Below are positions 33,472 to 42,998 of a DNA stretch of 64,000 nt, in pieces (position 1 is the stretch's first letter; the number at the start of each line of letters is the position of its first letter). The notes beneath the pieces are model-generated. The model saw nothing but the letters and a program-made list of their open reading frames with translations, was not told the origin of the DNA and did no database searches. Made by a program: the position numbers and the translations under genes. The stretch is from Ga0077555 sp050187415 (lineage in GTDB: Bacteria; Pseudomonadota; Alphaproteobacteria; Rhizobiales; Hyphomicrobiaceae), in NCBI GenBank assembly GCA_050187415.1, contig JBFWXN010000013.1, positions 24,021 to 88,020 of the forward strand, given 5' to 3'.

Positions 33472-33777
33472 ATGCTTAAGACGTTCAAACATCTCGCGCT
33501 GGCGGCGTCGTTGTTCGCCGCAATGAGCAGCGTTGCCGTGACGCAGGCCGAGGCTCATGGCCGCGGCGGGCGCGCGGCAGGCGCGGTTGCCGGGGCCATC
33601 ATCGGTCTCGGGCTTCTCGGCGCCTATGCTGCAGACCGCGATCGCGGCTATTACCGCTCGTGCTACCCTGGCCGCCGCGTTTGCGACGTGGTCGGACAGC
33701 GCTGCTGGTATAATCGCTGGGGCGAGTATCGCTGCAAGGACGACGTGCGGTGCCATCGCCGCGAAATCTGCGATTGA
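33472..33777 (+). CDS. Small secreted or surface protein with glycine-zipper segment and cysteine-rich tail
   Basis: 101 residues from the ATG at 33472 (aaggga site eight bases upstream; an ATG three codons earlier is possible). A signal peptide of about 28 residues ends at QAEA. A Gly/Ala helix RAAGAVAGAIIGLGLLGAYA follows, resembling a membrane-inserting glycine zipper. The tail holds five or six cysteines (SCYPGRRVCDVVGQRCWYN ... CKDDVRCHRREICD), probably disulfide-bonded. Function unknown. A terminator follows at 33803. Confidence 0.7.
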   Translation: MLKTFKHLALAASLFAAMSSVAVTQAEAHGRGGRAAGAVAGAIIGLGLLGAYAADRDRGYYRSCYPGRRVCDVVGQRCWYNRWGEYRCKDDVRCHRREICD

Positions 33778-33802
33778 GATGAGTTCCTGCACACGCTGCA
33801 CG

Positions 33803-33835
33803 AAAAGGCCGGGCATCGCACCGGCCTTTTTGCTT
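33803..33835. terminator. Bidirectional intrinsic terminator
   Basis: AAAAGGCCGG (33803-33812) and CCGGCCTTTT (33821-33830) form a perfect 10-base stem with an 8-base loop. A-runs and T-runs on both sides let it end both the plus-strand secreted-protein transcript and the minus-strand rlmB transcript. Confidence 0.85.
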
Positions 33836-33858
33836 TATGACCTTATTGAGCGCTGCAA

Positions 33859-34692
33859 TCATCTTCTTTGGCTTGCCGCATAAAGGGCCACCGCGGCCGC
33901 ATTCGAGACGTTGAGGCTTGCCAGAGAACCGACCGATCCAATACGACAAAGTCGATCGCAGTGCTCGCGGGTTAGGCGTCGCAATCCCTTTCCTTCGGAG
34001 CCAAGAATAAGCGCGACCGGTGGCACGAAAGCTTTGGCATCGATCGTATATTCGCCATGCCCGTCGAGACCGATGCGCGTGACGCCGGCGTCTCCGAGTT
34101 CGGCAAGGGCGCGCGCCAGGTTCGGCACCAGCGCGATCGGTACGACTTCGAGGGCGCCCGATGCGCTCTTGCCCAGGACACCTCCGAGGGGCGGCGATTG
34201 TCGGCGGGTCATGATCAGGCCAGCGGCTCCGAACACGGCGGCAGAGCGCAGTATGGCACCGACGTTGTGGGGATCGGTCACCTGGTCGAGCACCACGATC
34301 GGTCGGTTGCCGGCGCTCGCCGCTTGGACAAGCGTGGCGAGACCGGTATCCGGTAGCGGCTCGACGTCCGCCACGGCACCTTGATGCACGGCGTCGGCCC
34401 CGACGAGGCGGTCGAGGTCGCGAGGCGTGCTCCGGACCATCTCCACGCAGCGCCGCGAGAGCGCCGATGCCAGTCGGCTTTCGGCGTTCTCCGTCAAATG
34501 CAGCCGCCGGATCACCCGCGCAGGGTTGGACAGCGCCGCCTCGATCACATGCGTGCCCCATAGTCGCAGCGTCTCGTCATCCGACCGTAGGCTTTGCTCG
34601 CGCGTGGGCTTGCTCGGCCGCTGCCTTGAAGCGTGCCCCCCATCACCACGCGATGCTGGCCGGCTTGGCATTCGTCTGACAGGTGGTCTCAT
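33859..34692 (-). CDS. rlmB: 23S rRNA (guanosine-2251-2'-O)-methyltransferase, TrmH/SPOUT family
   Basis: 277 residues. After an Arg-rich disordered N-terminus, the substrate-binding domain (LRLWGTHVIEAALSNP) and the SPOUT knot motifs follow: VVLDQVTDPHNVGAILRSAAVFGA (motif 1 with NVGAIxR), LILGSEGKGLRRL (motif 2) and the end IGSVGSLASLNVSNAAAVALY (motif 3). Its start overlaps the stop of the upstream dehydrogenase (ATGA). It is the last gene of a three-gene operon. Confidence 0.92.
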   Translation of the reverse strand: MRPPVRRMPSRPASRGDGGHASRQRPSKPTREQSLRSDDETLRLWGTHVIEAALSNPARVIRRLHLTENAESRLASALSRRCVEMVRSTPRDLDRLVGADAVHQGAVADVEPLPDTGLATLVQAASAGNRPIVVLDQVTDPHNVGAILRSAAVFGAAGLIMTRRQSPPLGGVLGKSASGALEVVPIALVPNLARALAELGDAGVTRIGLDGHGEYTIDAKAFVPPVALILGSEGKGLRRLTREHCDRLCRIGSVGSLASLNVSNAAAVALYAASQRR

Positions 34693-35708
34693 CTCGGTGA
34701 CTGTGGAAGGACGTCGTAGACGTCGGGGTTGACCACGTGCGCGGGGCGCCTGCCGGCAGAAACGTCAGCGATCGAGCGCAGCGCGGTCGCTGCGATCTCA
34801 TGAAAGCATTCATCCGTCCAGCAGAGCGCGTGCGGCGTGATGATAACGTTGTCCATGGCCAAGAGTGGGCTCGTCGGCTCGATCGGCTCGCGCTCCGTCA
34901 CGTCCAGGCCGGCGCCCGCGATAAGTCCTGCGCCGAGAACCGCGGCAAGAGCGACCTCTTCGACGATCGGCCCGCGGGCCACGTTGACGAGATAGGCCGA
35001 AGGCTTCATGAGCCGCAGGCGCCGCTCGTTCACGAGATGGCGCGTCTCGTCGCTCAAGAGGCAGGTCACGGTGACGAAGTCCGCCTCGCGCATGAGTTGG
35101 TCGAGCGGAACCAGCGTGGCGCCAAGGCTCGCGAGCCGGGCCGCATCGGCGTAGGGATCCGCGACGAGCATGCCTTTGAAGAACGGCTTGGCGAGGCCGA
35201 GCAGCTCCGCGCCGATGCCGCCTCCGCCGATCACGCCGAGCGTTCGGCTCGTGAGGCCCTGGCCCATATAGGCGGTGCGATCGTTCCAGCGGCCGGCGCG
35301 GACGATCTCGTTCTTTTTGAGCAAACGGCCGGCCAGCGCAAAAATCAGCGTCAACGCCGCGACGGCAACCGGACGACGGACCGCAATCGGCGTGTTGGTG
35401 ACGACCACCCCTTTTGCCGTGGCTGCGGCAAGATCGACCGTATCGAAACCGACACCGTTGCGAGCGACGACCTTCACGCGGCAGTCCTGGCGCGCAAGTG
35501 TGGCGGCGGTCACTTGGGGCACCGCAACGAGGAGGCCGTCGTAGCGGGCCGCAATATCGGGCGTGATCTCGGCCACGTCTTCGGCGATCCACTCCCAGCT
35601 CACATCCGGAATACTGCTCAGTTCATCGAACGCGCGCTCGTCGAAACATGGGGCCCCATCGGGACGCATCAGATCGCGCGTGACGCCGACGATGAATGCT
35701 GAACCCAT
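34689..35708 (-). CDS. D-isomer-specific 2-hydroxyacid dehydrogenase
   Basis: 339 residues from the ATG at 35708 (MGSAFIVGVTRDLM). It contains the NAD-binding LGVIGGGGIGAELLGLAKPF (Rossmann GxGxxG), the catalytic Arg/Glu/His set in NVARGPIVEE, GAGLDVTEREP and the His in ITPHALCWT. PHGDH/phosphoglycerate-like enzymes of this size lacking an ACT domain usually act on hydroxypyruvate, glyoxylate or other 2-oxoacids. Five bases separate it from the upstream aldolase gene; together they may handle a 2-oxo acid, which is inference. Confidence 0.87.
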   Translation of the reverse strand: MGSAFIVGVTRDLMRPDGAPCFDERAFDELSSIPDVSWEWIAEDVAEITPDIAARYDGLLVAVPQVTAATLARQDCRVKVVARNGVGFDTVDLAAATAKGVVVTNTPIAVRRPVAVAALTLIFALAGRLLKKNEIVRAGRWNDRTAYMGQGLTSRTLGVIGGGGIGAELLGLAKPFFKGMLVADPYADAARLASLGATLVPLDQLMREADFVTVTCLLSDETRHLVNERRLRLMKPSAYLVNVARGPIVEEVALAAVLGAGLIAGAGLDVTEREPIEPTSPLLAMDNVIITPHALCWTDECFHEIAATALRSIADVSAGRRPAHVVNPDVYDVLPQSPR

Positions 35709-35713
35709 CGGCT

Positions 35714-36481
35714 CTATTCCTTCACCGATTGCAGAACCGATTTCACGCCCGACATGAGCATCGTGTGGTCGGGTCCGGTCGCCAGCATGTTGAAGCCGAG
35801 CTTCTTGCACTGCTTCGCCCATGTGGAATCGGCGACGAGAAAGCCGAGGCCCTTCTTGTGTTTGCGGCCGGCTGCGACGATGCGCTTCAAAGCGCTCGTG
35901 TAGCGGGGATTGTCGAATTGCCCCGGAATTCCGAGGAAGTTGGTCAAGTCGAAGTGGCCGAGCCACAGCACGTCGATGCCATCGACCGCCGCGATGTCCT
36001 CGACGGCCTCGAGGCCATGCTCCGTCTCGATCTGGGCGATCACGAGATTGCGCGCATCGGCGGCCTTCATCTTCGAGAGCGGCTCGCCGGGCGCGTAGTC
36101 GTCGTGGGCGAAGCCGAAGGCGGCGCCGCGGCGCCCCTTGGGCGGATAGTGCGTTGCTTCGGCAATCGCACGCGCTTCGTCGGCGCTGTTGACCATCGGG
36201 ATCATGACGCCTTCGCAGCCGATGTCGAGGGCGCGCGCGAGGAAGTGATAATCTCCACGCGGGACTCGGACCATCGGGCTGATCGGCAGGCCGCGGCAGT
36301 GCGCGACTTGCGACTTGATGGTCTCGAGCGATGCGCCGGTATGCTCCATGTCATAGAGCACGTACTCGCAGCCGGCGTGCACGAGGAGCTGGGCGATGCC
36401 CGGCGAGAAGAACTCGAACACCATTGCGCCGAGGACCTGCTCTCCGGCGCCTACCCGTTGTCGCAATGATCTGCGAGCCAT
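35714..36481 (-). CDS. HpcH/HpaI-family class II aldolase
   Basis: 255 residues from the ATG at 36481. The family motifs are VLYDMEHTGASLE (metal/substrate Glu), PMVRVPRGDYHFLARALDIGCEGVMIPMV, AQIETEHGLEAVEDIAAVDGIDVLWLGHFDLTNFLG and GFNMLATGPD. Members cleave 4-hydroxy-2-oxo acids to pyruvate plus an aldehyde. Being first in the operon with a 2-hydroxyacid dehydrogenase suggests processing of sugar-acid or aromatic breakdown products. Confidence 0.88.
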   Translation of the reverse strand: MARRSLRQRVGAGEQVLGAMVFEFFSPGIAQLLVHAGCEYVLYDMEHTGASLETIKSQVAHCRGLPISPMVRVPRGDYHFLARALDIGCEGVMIPMVNSADEARAIAEATHYPPKGRRGAAFGFAHDDYAPGEPLSKMKAADARNLVIAQIETEHGLEAVEDIAAVDGIDVLWLGHFDLTNFLGIPGQFDNPRYTSALKRIVAAGRKHKKGLGFLVADSTWAKQCKKLGFNMLATGPDHTMLMSGVKSVLQSVKE

Positions 36482-36621
36482 TCTCGTGTCTCCCGATCTG
36501 CAAGGATACTCCGTCGGCGGCCGAGACTGCCTCAAACTGCTCGGGACGGGAAGTGTGATTGCCAAAGCAGCCATGATCGTTTGAAATCCGCCGACCCAAT
36601 CCCTGGATGTGGAGTGACGCC

Positions 36622-37422
36622 ATGCTGATCAAAACCGGAAACCGCCGCATTTATTACGATCTCGTCGGCCCGGAGGATGGCCCGGTTGTGTGCTTCACGC
36701 ACTCCCTCTCGTCGGATGGGGGCATGTGGGCCGAGCAGTTGCCGCCGTTGCTTGCCGATGGCTGGCGCGTCCTCAGGCTCGACATGCGCGGGCATGGCGG
36801 GAGTGATCCCGTCGAAGGCGACTACTCGATGGCAGCGCTGGCCGACGATGTCGCCTTGTCGCTCGATGCGCTCGGGATCGCCAGGGTGCACTATATCGGG
36901 CTCTCGATTGGCGGCATGCTCGGGCAAGCGTTTGCGATCGGGCACGGCGAGCGCTTGCTGTCGTCGATGCTTTGCGACACCGCGCCGGCGACGCCGCCCG
37001 GAGGCAAGGAGGCGTGGGGGCCGCGCATCGAGACGGTAAAGCGCGCCAATTCGCTCGAGCCACTCGGCGACGCAACGATGGAGCGGTGGTTTACGGACGC
37101 CTTCAAGCCGAGGCGCAGGGCGCGCTGGGAAGAGATCCGCTCGACGATCGTCAACACCACGCCCGCCGGTTATCTGGGCTGCGCGGCCGCGATCCTGGAT
37201 TTCGATTTCCTGGCGAAGCTGCCGGGCGTCACGGTCCCCACGCTGGTCGTGTGCGGCGACGACGACCAGGGCACGCCACCGGCCGGTAACAAGAGGATCG
37301 CCGAACTCGTTCCCGGAGCGCGCTACGAAGAAATTTCCAACGCGCGGCATTTCCCGAACGTCGAGCATCCCGACGTGTTCAATCGCATCATGCTGGGCTG
37401 GCTTTCGAGCCGGCGCGGCTGA
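36622..37422 (+). CDS. Alpha/beta-hydrolase, 3-oxoadipate enol-lactonase-like
   Basis: 266 residues from the ATG at 36622 (gtggag site). The oxyanion-hole region (VCFTHSLSSDGGMW), nucleophile elbow GLSIGG (Ser near 98), acid in VVCGDDDQGTPP and catalytic His in ISNARHFPNVEHP are in the PcaD order. The other pca genes are absent here, so the ring-cleavage role is not supported by context; another lactone or ester is possible. It is divergent from the aldolase-dehydrogenase-rlmB operon. Confidence 0.82.
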   Translation: MLIKTGNRRIYYDLVGPEDGPVVCFTHSLSSDGGMWAEQLPPLLADGWRVLRLDMRGHGGSDPVEGDYSMAALADDVALSLDALGIARVHYIGLSIGGMLGQAFAIGHGERLLSSMLCDTAPATPPGGKEAWGPRIETVKRANSLEPLGDATMERWFTDAFKPRRRARWEEIRSTIVNTTPAGYLGCAAAILDFDFLAKLPGVTVPTLVVCGDDDQGTPPAGNKRIAELVPGARYEEISNARHFPNVEHPDVFNRIMLGWLSSRRG

Positions 37423-37568
37423 GAGTGCCCGGTCCCTGCCTGTTATCCGCGGCCGCCGCGGCCATCGTCGGAGGGACCCGTTGTTTTCGTGCGGGCCCCT
37501 TGGCATTCGGCGCTTCAGTCCCAATCTTGAAGTATGCCAGACCACGTCGGTCTCGGCAGCGGGTAGCA

Positions 37569-37608
37569 GGGGCCTTGCCGTCAATGGTCGGCGAGGCCCT
37601 TGTTTAGG
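37569..37608 (+). terminator. Probable intrinsic terminator
   Basis: Arms 37568-37580 and 37589-37600 pair over about 12 bases with one G-U wobble, an 8-base loop and a short T tail (tgttt). It lies in the 373-base non-coding stretch 37423-37795, in which I see no gene, and probably ends the hydrolase transcript. Confidence 0.6.
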
Positions 37609-37795
37609 CTCGCTAAGTCGGCGGAAGCGATGCGCGCCCTTGCGATGCCGGCGGCTCGCGGAACACGTCGTCCGTATCCGGCCGATGTTCCGACCGCGCG
37701 ACGCCGCGATGTCGCGCCTGCGCCGTAATCGGATGGAACAAGACGACGAGAGCCGAGTTTCAGATCACATCCGTGGAGAGCAGGAGAATTCAGGC

Positions 37796-38086
37796 ATGAT
37801 CAAATCTACTTTGGCGGCAACGTTGCTGCTGGCCGCTGGAATGGGCAGCGCAAGTGCGGCGGTACTCCCGAAGGCCGATCATTCCGGCGTGACCGCGCCG
37901 GTGGTTGAGGTGCAGCATCGCGATCGCGATCATCGTGGCCGGGATCACCACAGACACCCGCCGCGGTGGATTGCCGGTCGCAAATACGACCGGTCGCCCC
38001 CAGGTTGGCATCGCCATGGTCGCCGCCCGCATGACTGGCGCCGCCGGGGTTGTGTCGTCGTGGGACCGGTCTGGTTCTGCCCCTGA
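37796..38086 (+). CDS. Small secreted His/Arg-rich protein
   Basis: 96 residues from the ATG at 37796 with an AGGAG site. A signal peptide (MIKSTLAATLLLAAGMGSASAA) is followed by VEVQHRDRDHRGRDHHRHPP and a Gly/Pro/Arg-rich region, ending GCVVVGPVWFCP with two cysteines. Function unknown; the His content recalls the protein at 32894. An intrinsic terminator follows 40 bases after the stop. Confidence 0.7.
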   Translation: MIKSTLAATLLLAAGMGSASAAVLPKADHSGVTAPVVEVQHRDRDHRGRDHHRHPPRWIAGRKYDRSPPGWHRHGRRPHDWRRRGCVVVGPVWFCP

Positions 38087-38125
38087 GAACGTGACCGCTT
38101 CGGCGAGCGAACTCGCTGGATATCT

Positions 38126-38151
38126 GGGAGGGCGTCGGCCCTCCCTTTTTC
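38126..38151 (+). terminator. Intrinsic terminator
   Basis: GGGAGGGC (38126-38133) and GCCCTCCC (38138-38145) form an 8-base stem with a 4-base loop, followed by five T residues. It ends the 37796 transcript. Confidence 0.85.
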
Positions 38152-38199
38152 GTGTGCGGACATTCGTGTGCCGCCGAATTGATCGCGGCACGGAGCGGT

Positions 38200-39300
<1,101 letters not shown>

Positions 39301-39306
39301 GGCGCA

Positions 39307-40218
39307 TCACCCTTTCGTTGCGCCGGCGGTCAGACCGGCAATGTAATAGTCCATCAGGAAGGCGTAGATGATCAGCGGCGGCAGGGCGCCGAGAAGGGCG
39401 CCGGTCATGATCTGGCCCCAGTTGAAGACGTCTCCCTTGATGAGCGTCGTGATGATGCCGACCGGTAGCACGAGCTGGTCCGTCGACGTGGTGAAGGCGA
39501 GCGGGTAGAGGAACTGTGCCCAACTCACCGTGAAGGCGAAGATGGTTGCAGCGATGAGCCCCGGGAGCGCGACTGGAATGAAGATCCGCGTCAAGGTCTG
39601 CATCCAGCTCGCGCCGTCAATGATGGCCGCTTCGTCGAGCTCTTTGGGAATGGATGCGAAATAGCCGATCATGATCCACGTGCAGAACGGAACTGTAAGC
39701 GTTGGGTAAAGTATCAGGTTCACCCACCATTTGTTGATGAGCTGGATACCCGTCAACTCGTTGAAGACGGCCATCATCTTGAACAGTGGGATGAACAGGA
39801 GTGTTTCCGGCACCAGGTACGTGAGGAAGACGCCCGTCGCCAGCGTCGCCGAACCCCAGAACTTCATGCGCGAAAGCGCAAACGCGGCGGGCACCGCGAT
39901 CAGCATGGTGGTCGACACGACGAAAACGGACACCAGCGCCGAGTTGATGAAGAACGTCTGGAACTGCGGTGACGAGAGCAGTTCGACGTAATTGTCGAAG
40001 CTGGGCGCGTAGACCCACCAGGGATTGCGCAGGGACGAGATCTCGTGGCTGGTTTTCAGCGACGTGATCAGCATGTAGATCGGTGGCGTCAGGAAAAAGA
40101 TGACGAACAGGATCAGGCACGCATACGACCAGCGCAAGGCCCAGATCCGATCGTTCTGCATGCTGCCGTAACGTGGCCGGGCCGCTGCGACGGCGGCGGG
40201 ATTTGCAGTTGCGGTCAT
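39307..40218 (-). CDS. ABC importer inner-membrane permease (MalG/UgpE type)
   Basis: 303 residues with six predicted TM helices. The EAA loop reads ELDEAAIIDGASWMQTLTRIFIPVALPGLIAATIF (about 200-235), which docks the ATPase. The start overlaps the stop of the upstream permease gene by four bases, and six bases separate it from the ATPase gene, so the three are one operon. Confidence 0.92.
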   Translation of the reverse strand: MTATANPAAVAAARPRYGSMQNDRIWALRWSYACLILFVIFFLTPPIYMLITSLKTSHEISSLRNPWWVYAPSFDNYVELLSSPQFQTFFINSALVSVFVVSTTMLIAVPAAFALSRMKFWGSATLATGVFLTYLVPETLLFIPLFKMMAVFNELTGIQLINKWWVNLILYPTLTVPFCTWIMIGYFASIPKELDEAAIIDGASWMQTLTRIFIPVALPGLIAATIFAFTVSWAQFLYPLAFTTSTDQLVLPVGIITTLIKGDVFNWGQIMTGALLGALPPLIIYAFLMDYYIAGLTAGATKG

Positions 40219-41150
40219 GCCTCGTTCCCCCGCCGGTTGATGTCACGCAGAATGAAGATCGCGGCGACGGTCAGAATCGGGATCATGAAGAGTGATACCG
40301 AAGCCCCGAGCGGAATGTCGCCGCCCTCGATGCCGACGCGAAATGCCCACGTGGCAAACACGTGTGTCTTGTCGAGCGGGTCACCACGGGTCAGAACGCG
40401 GACGATGTCGAAATTGGCGAACGTAACGATGGTCGAGAACAAGGCCGTGATGGCGATGATGTTGCGCATCATCGGAAGCGTGACGAAGCGCATGGTCTGC
40501 CACCAGGTTGCTCCGTCGATTTTTGCCGCTTCGTAGAGTTGCTCCGGCACGGACTTCAACGAGGCGAGATACATGATCATGAAGAACGGCGAGCCGATCC
40601 ACACGTTCACGAGGATGACGGAGAAGCGGGCCCAGTTGGCATTGCCGATCCACGGAATTGGATCGATGCCGATGTGTCCGAGCAGCCAGTTGAAGGCCGA
40701 GTGAGACGGATCGAACAGCCAGAGCCAGGCGAGCGTCGACATGGCCGGCGGGATGACCCACGGAATGAGCAACATGCCACGCCACTTGCGTTGCTTGTTG
40801 TTCGGCACGTTATGCACGAGATGCGCGACGATGAAGCCGATCACAGCCTTGAAGAACACAGCCGTCAGCGCGAAGATGCAGCTTTGCTGCACCACCATCC
40901 AGAACGTTTCGCGCGTGAACAGGAATGTGAAGTTACTGAGACCGACGAACTTCGTCATGCGCTTGTTCAGCGTAGCGAGATGCATCGCATAAAACGCTGG
41001 GTACACGACGAGCACCGCAACAAGAATCAAGAGCGGCAGCGTCATCAGGAAGGCAATCGTCGATTTCCGCTGGAGAAACGTATACATCCTGTGCGGAACG
41101 CGCCTTTGGGTGGCGCTGGCGGTGTCTACTCGTGCAGCCACGTCGGCCAT
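40215..41150 (-). CDS. ABC importer inner-membrane permease (MalF/UgpA type)
   Basis: 311 residues. A basic N-terminus precedes six TM helices; the EAA loop is EQLYEAAKIDGATWWQTMRFVTLPMM (about 220-245). It heterodimerises with the downstream permease. The gene lies 86 bases downstream of the solute-binding protein gene and overlaps the next permease by four bases. Confidence 0.92.
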   Translation of the reverse strand: MADVAARVDTASATQRRVPHRMYTFLQRKSTIAFLMTLPLLILVAVLVVYPAFYAMHLATLNKRMTKFVGLSNFTFLFTRETFWMVVQQSCIFALTAVFFKAVIGFIVAHLVHNVPNNKQRKWRGMLLIPWVIPPAMSTLAWLWLFDPSHSAFNWLLGHIGIDPIPWIGNANWARFSVILVNVWIGSPFFMIMYLASLKSVPEQLYEAAKIDGATWWQTMRFVTLPMMRNIIAITALFSTIVTFANFDIVRVLTRGDPLDKTHVFATWAFRVGIEGGDIPLGASVSLFMIPILTVAAIFILRDINRRGNEA

Positions 41151-41236
41151 GGGACCGATCTCCTGTCAAAGGCTGAGACCTGCATAAGTCGAGGATCGGA
41201 CCCGCCTCGCGGCGAGCCCTGCATCAGAGGCGCCGT

Positions 41237-42574
41237 TCAGCGCATGAACCCTTCGACCTCGCTCTCAGCCCAGGCGAGGGTTTTCTCCATGGCCTCGCCT
41301 TGCGCGTAGCGCACGACCATCTTGGTCATGGTTCCTTGCGCGTAGATCTGAGCAGCGACGGCGTGCGGGCTCGGCATTGCCGCTACAGACAAGATCTGAT
41401 CTTGATGCGGATCGGGGTAGTGATAGAGCGTCCCTTTAGGAGGGCCGACGTCTGCCCATGTTTGAAAGGTCTTGAATTTCGCGTACGGCGGAATGTCGTA
41501 ACCTTTGCTCGCTGCAACCATGGCCTCGGCCGCCGCCCGCGTATTGAGATGACGTAGCAAACTCTTGCCGGCACTCTTGTTCTTCGAGAACGACCAGATC
41601 CCGATGTTGGGCTGCAGGAACGACGCGTAGCGTCCCTTGGGGCCCTTCGGCATGGGATGGTGCCAAGTCTGTTCAGCGATATTGGGTGCGTCGCGGGCGG
41701 CGACCGCCCAAGCACTCGGCGGGTTCAGAATCAAGCTGACCTTGCCGGCGACGAAAGCCTTGTTGTTCGAAGCGTCGTCCCACGCTGGCGCGTCGGGTGG
41801 CAGGAAAGCATAGAGCTTCTTGCAGTAATCCAGCACCTGGCGGACGCTGTCCGTCTTGACGGTAACCTTCTCATTCTTGTCGACAAGAACGGCCCCGAAG
41901 GCTGAGAAGATTGCGCCGATCGAGTCGACGCTGTCTGCCGTGGTTCCGAGACCTATGCCAAACGGAACGCCAGCCTTGTGGCAGGCCTCTGCCGCCTTGA
42001 GGAAGACGTCGTAGGTCCAGCCGTCGGATTGGGGTTTCTCTCCTGCGGGATACATTTTCTGCACGTCGATCCCGGCATGCTGCTTCAGCAGATCGATGCG
42101 CGAGGCCGGGCCCTTCATTTGGGCCCCGAAGGTCGACGGTACGGCGCGCCATTTTCCGTCGATCTGGGCCATGTACTTGGCGACATCGGACACATCGCCA
42201 TTCTCTTTGACGAAGTCGGCGACCAGATCGTCGACGGGCTCAAGCAGCTCAGCCTGTCGCGACGTCATCCAAGACGCCAGGAACAGTACGTCATGCCCGG
42301 CTTTGGCCTGACCCTCGGCAACCGCGGTCAAATTGAGCTTCTGACCTTGCGAGGTGATAAAATCGATGGTGACGTCGACCTTTTCTTTTTCCGCCCATTC
42401 CTTGATCAATTTTTCGGTAACGGCGTTGGCGCCGGGTACCCAGTGGTCCCACATGCCGACATTCAAGCTGCCGGCAGCATAGGCGGTGTGGACATAGGGG
42501 GCAGTAATCGCGGCAGCGGATGCGGCAGCAGTGCCGGCGACGAAGCGTCGCCGGGTCATGCGGGTACGGCGCAT
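41237..42574 (-). CDS. Extracellular solute-binding protein, family 1 (sugar ABC importer)
   Basis: 445 residues. The N-terminus TRRRFVAGTAAASAAAITAPYVHTAYA is a twin-arginine signal, so the protein is probably folded before export. The mature part matches family 1 binding proteins (MWDHWVPGANAVTEKLIKEWAEKEKVDVTIDF; FLASWMTSRQAELLEPVDDLV). A strong GGAGGAAAC site precedes the ATG. It leads the four-gene operon binding protein-permease-permease-ATPase. The ligand is probably a mono-, oligosaccharide or glycerol-phosphate derivative; unproven. Confidence 0.9.
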   Translation of the reverse strand: MRRTRMTRRRFVAGTAAASAAAITAPYVHTAYAAGSLNVGMWDHWVPGANAVTEKLIKEWAEKEKVDVTIDFITSQGQKLNLTAVAEGQAKAGHDVLFLASWMTSRQAELLEPVDDLVADFVKENGDVSDVAKYMAQIDGKWRAVPSTFGAQMKGPASRIDLLKQHAGIDVQKMYPAGEKPQSDGWTYDVFLKAAEACHKAGVPFGIGLGTTADSVDSIGAIFSAFGAVLVDKNEKVTVKTDSVRQVLDYCKKLYAFLPPDAPAWDDASNNKAFVAGKVSLILNPPSAWAVAARDAPNIAEQTWHHPMPKGPKGRYASFLQPNIGIWSFSKNKSAGKSLLRHLNTRAAAEAMVAASKGYDIPPYAKFKTFQTWADVGPPKGTLYHYPDPHQDQILSVAAMPSPHAVAAQIYAQGTMTKMVVRYAQGEAMEKTLAWAESEVEGFMR

Positions 42575-42998
42575 GTCGTTTCCTCCAGAATATATGGCAC
42601 CCCCGCGTTGGGCGGTAATGTGCCGTTTTATTTGGCCTGGAGGCGCAGTGTCGGCCCGTTATTTTTGCCGAAGCCGGACAACCGTGACCCTCCGAGCAGG
42701 AGGATTGAACCACGAAGGTTTGGCACTTGCCAATGGTCTTCGTATTTCTGCGTGATCGCGGGATGACGAAAGGGCCGTCCGGTGAAAGGACGCACGCTGC
42801 GAAGGCATTACGCGCTCAGCAGTGAGAGCCCGCCCGTTTCACGTGCATTCGGCGGTCGCTGCCGAGATAACCGCGCGCGAGTGAACGCTAGATAACAGCG
42901 CGTCTCGGGCGAGCATTTTCGGCCCATCCGTCAAAAGAGATCGGCGGCTCCGCGAAGCAGTGCTGCGGTTGCGACTGTGTTCGGTAGAGGCGTGACCG
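42575..42998 (-). promoter_or_regulatory. Upstream region of the ABC importer operon with palindromic operator candidate
   Basis: 424 bases with no supported gene. A 14-base perfect palindrome TTGGCACTTGCCAA (42720-42733) lies 146 bases upstream of the binding-protein start and has the form of a LacI-family operator, but no regulator gene adjoins. The remainder up to the desaturase stop at 42999 shows nothing I recognise. Confidence 0.35.
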
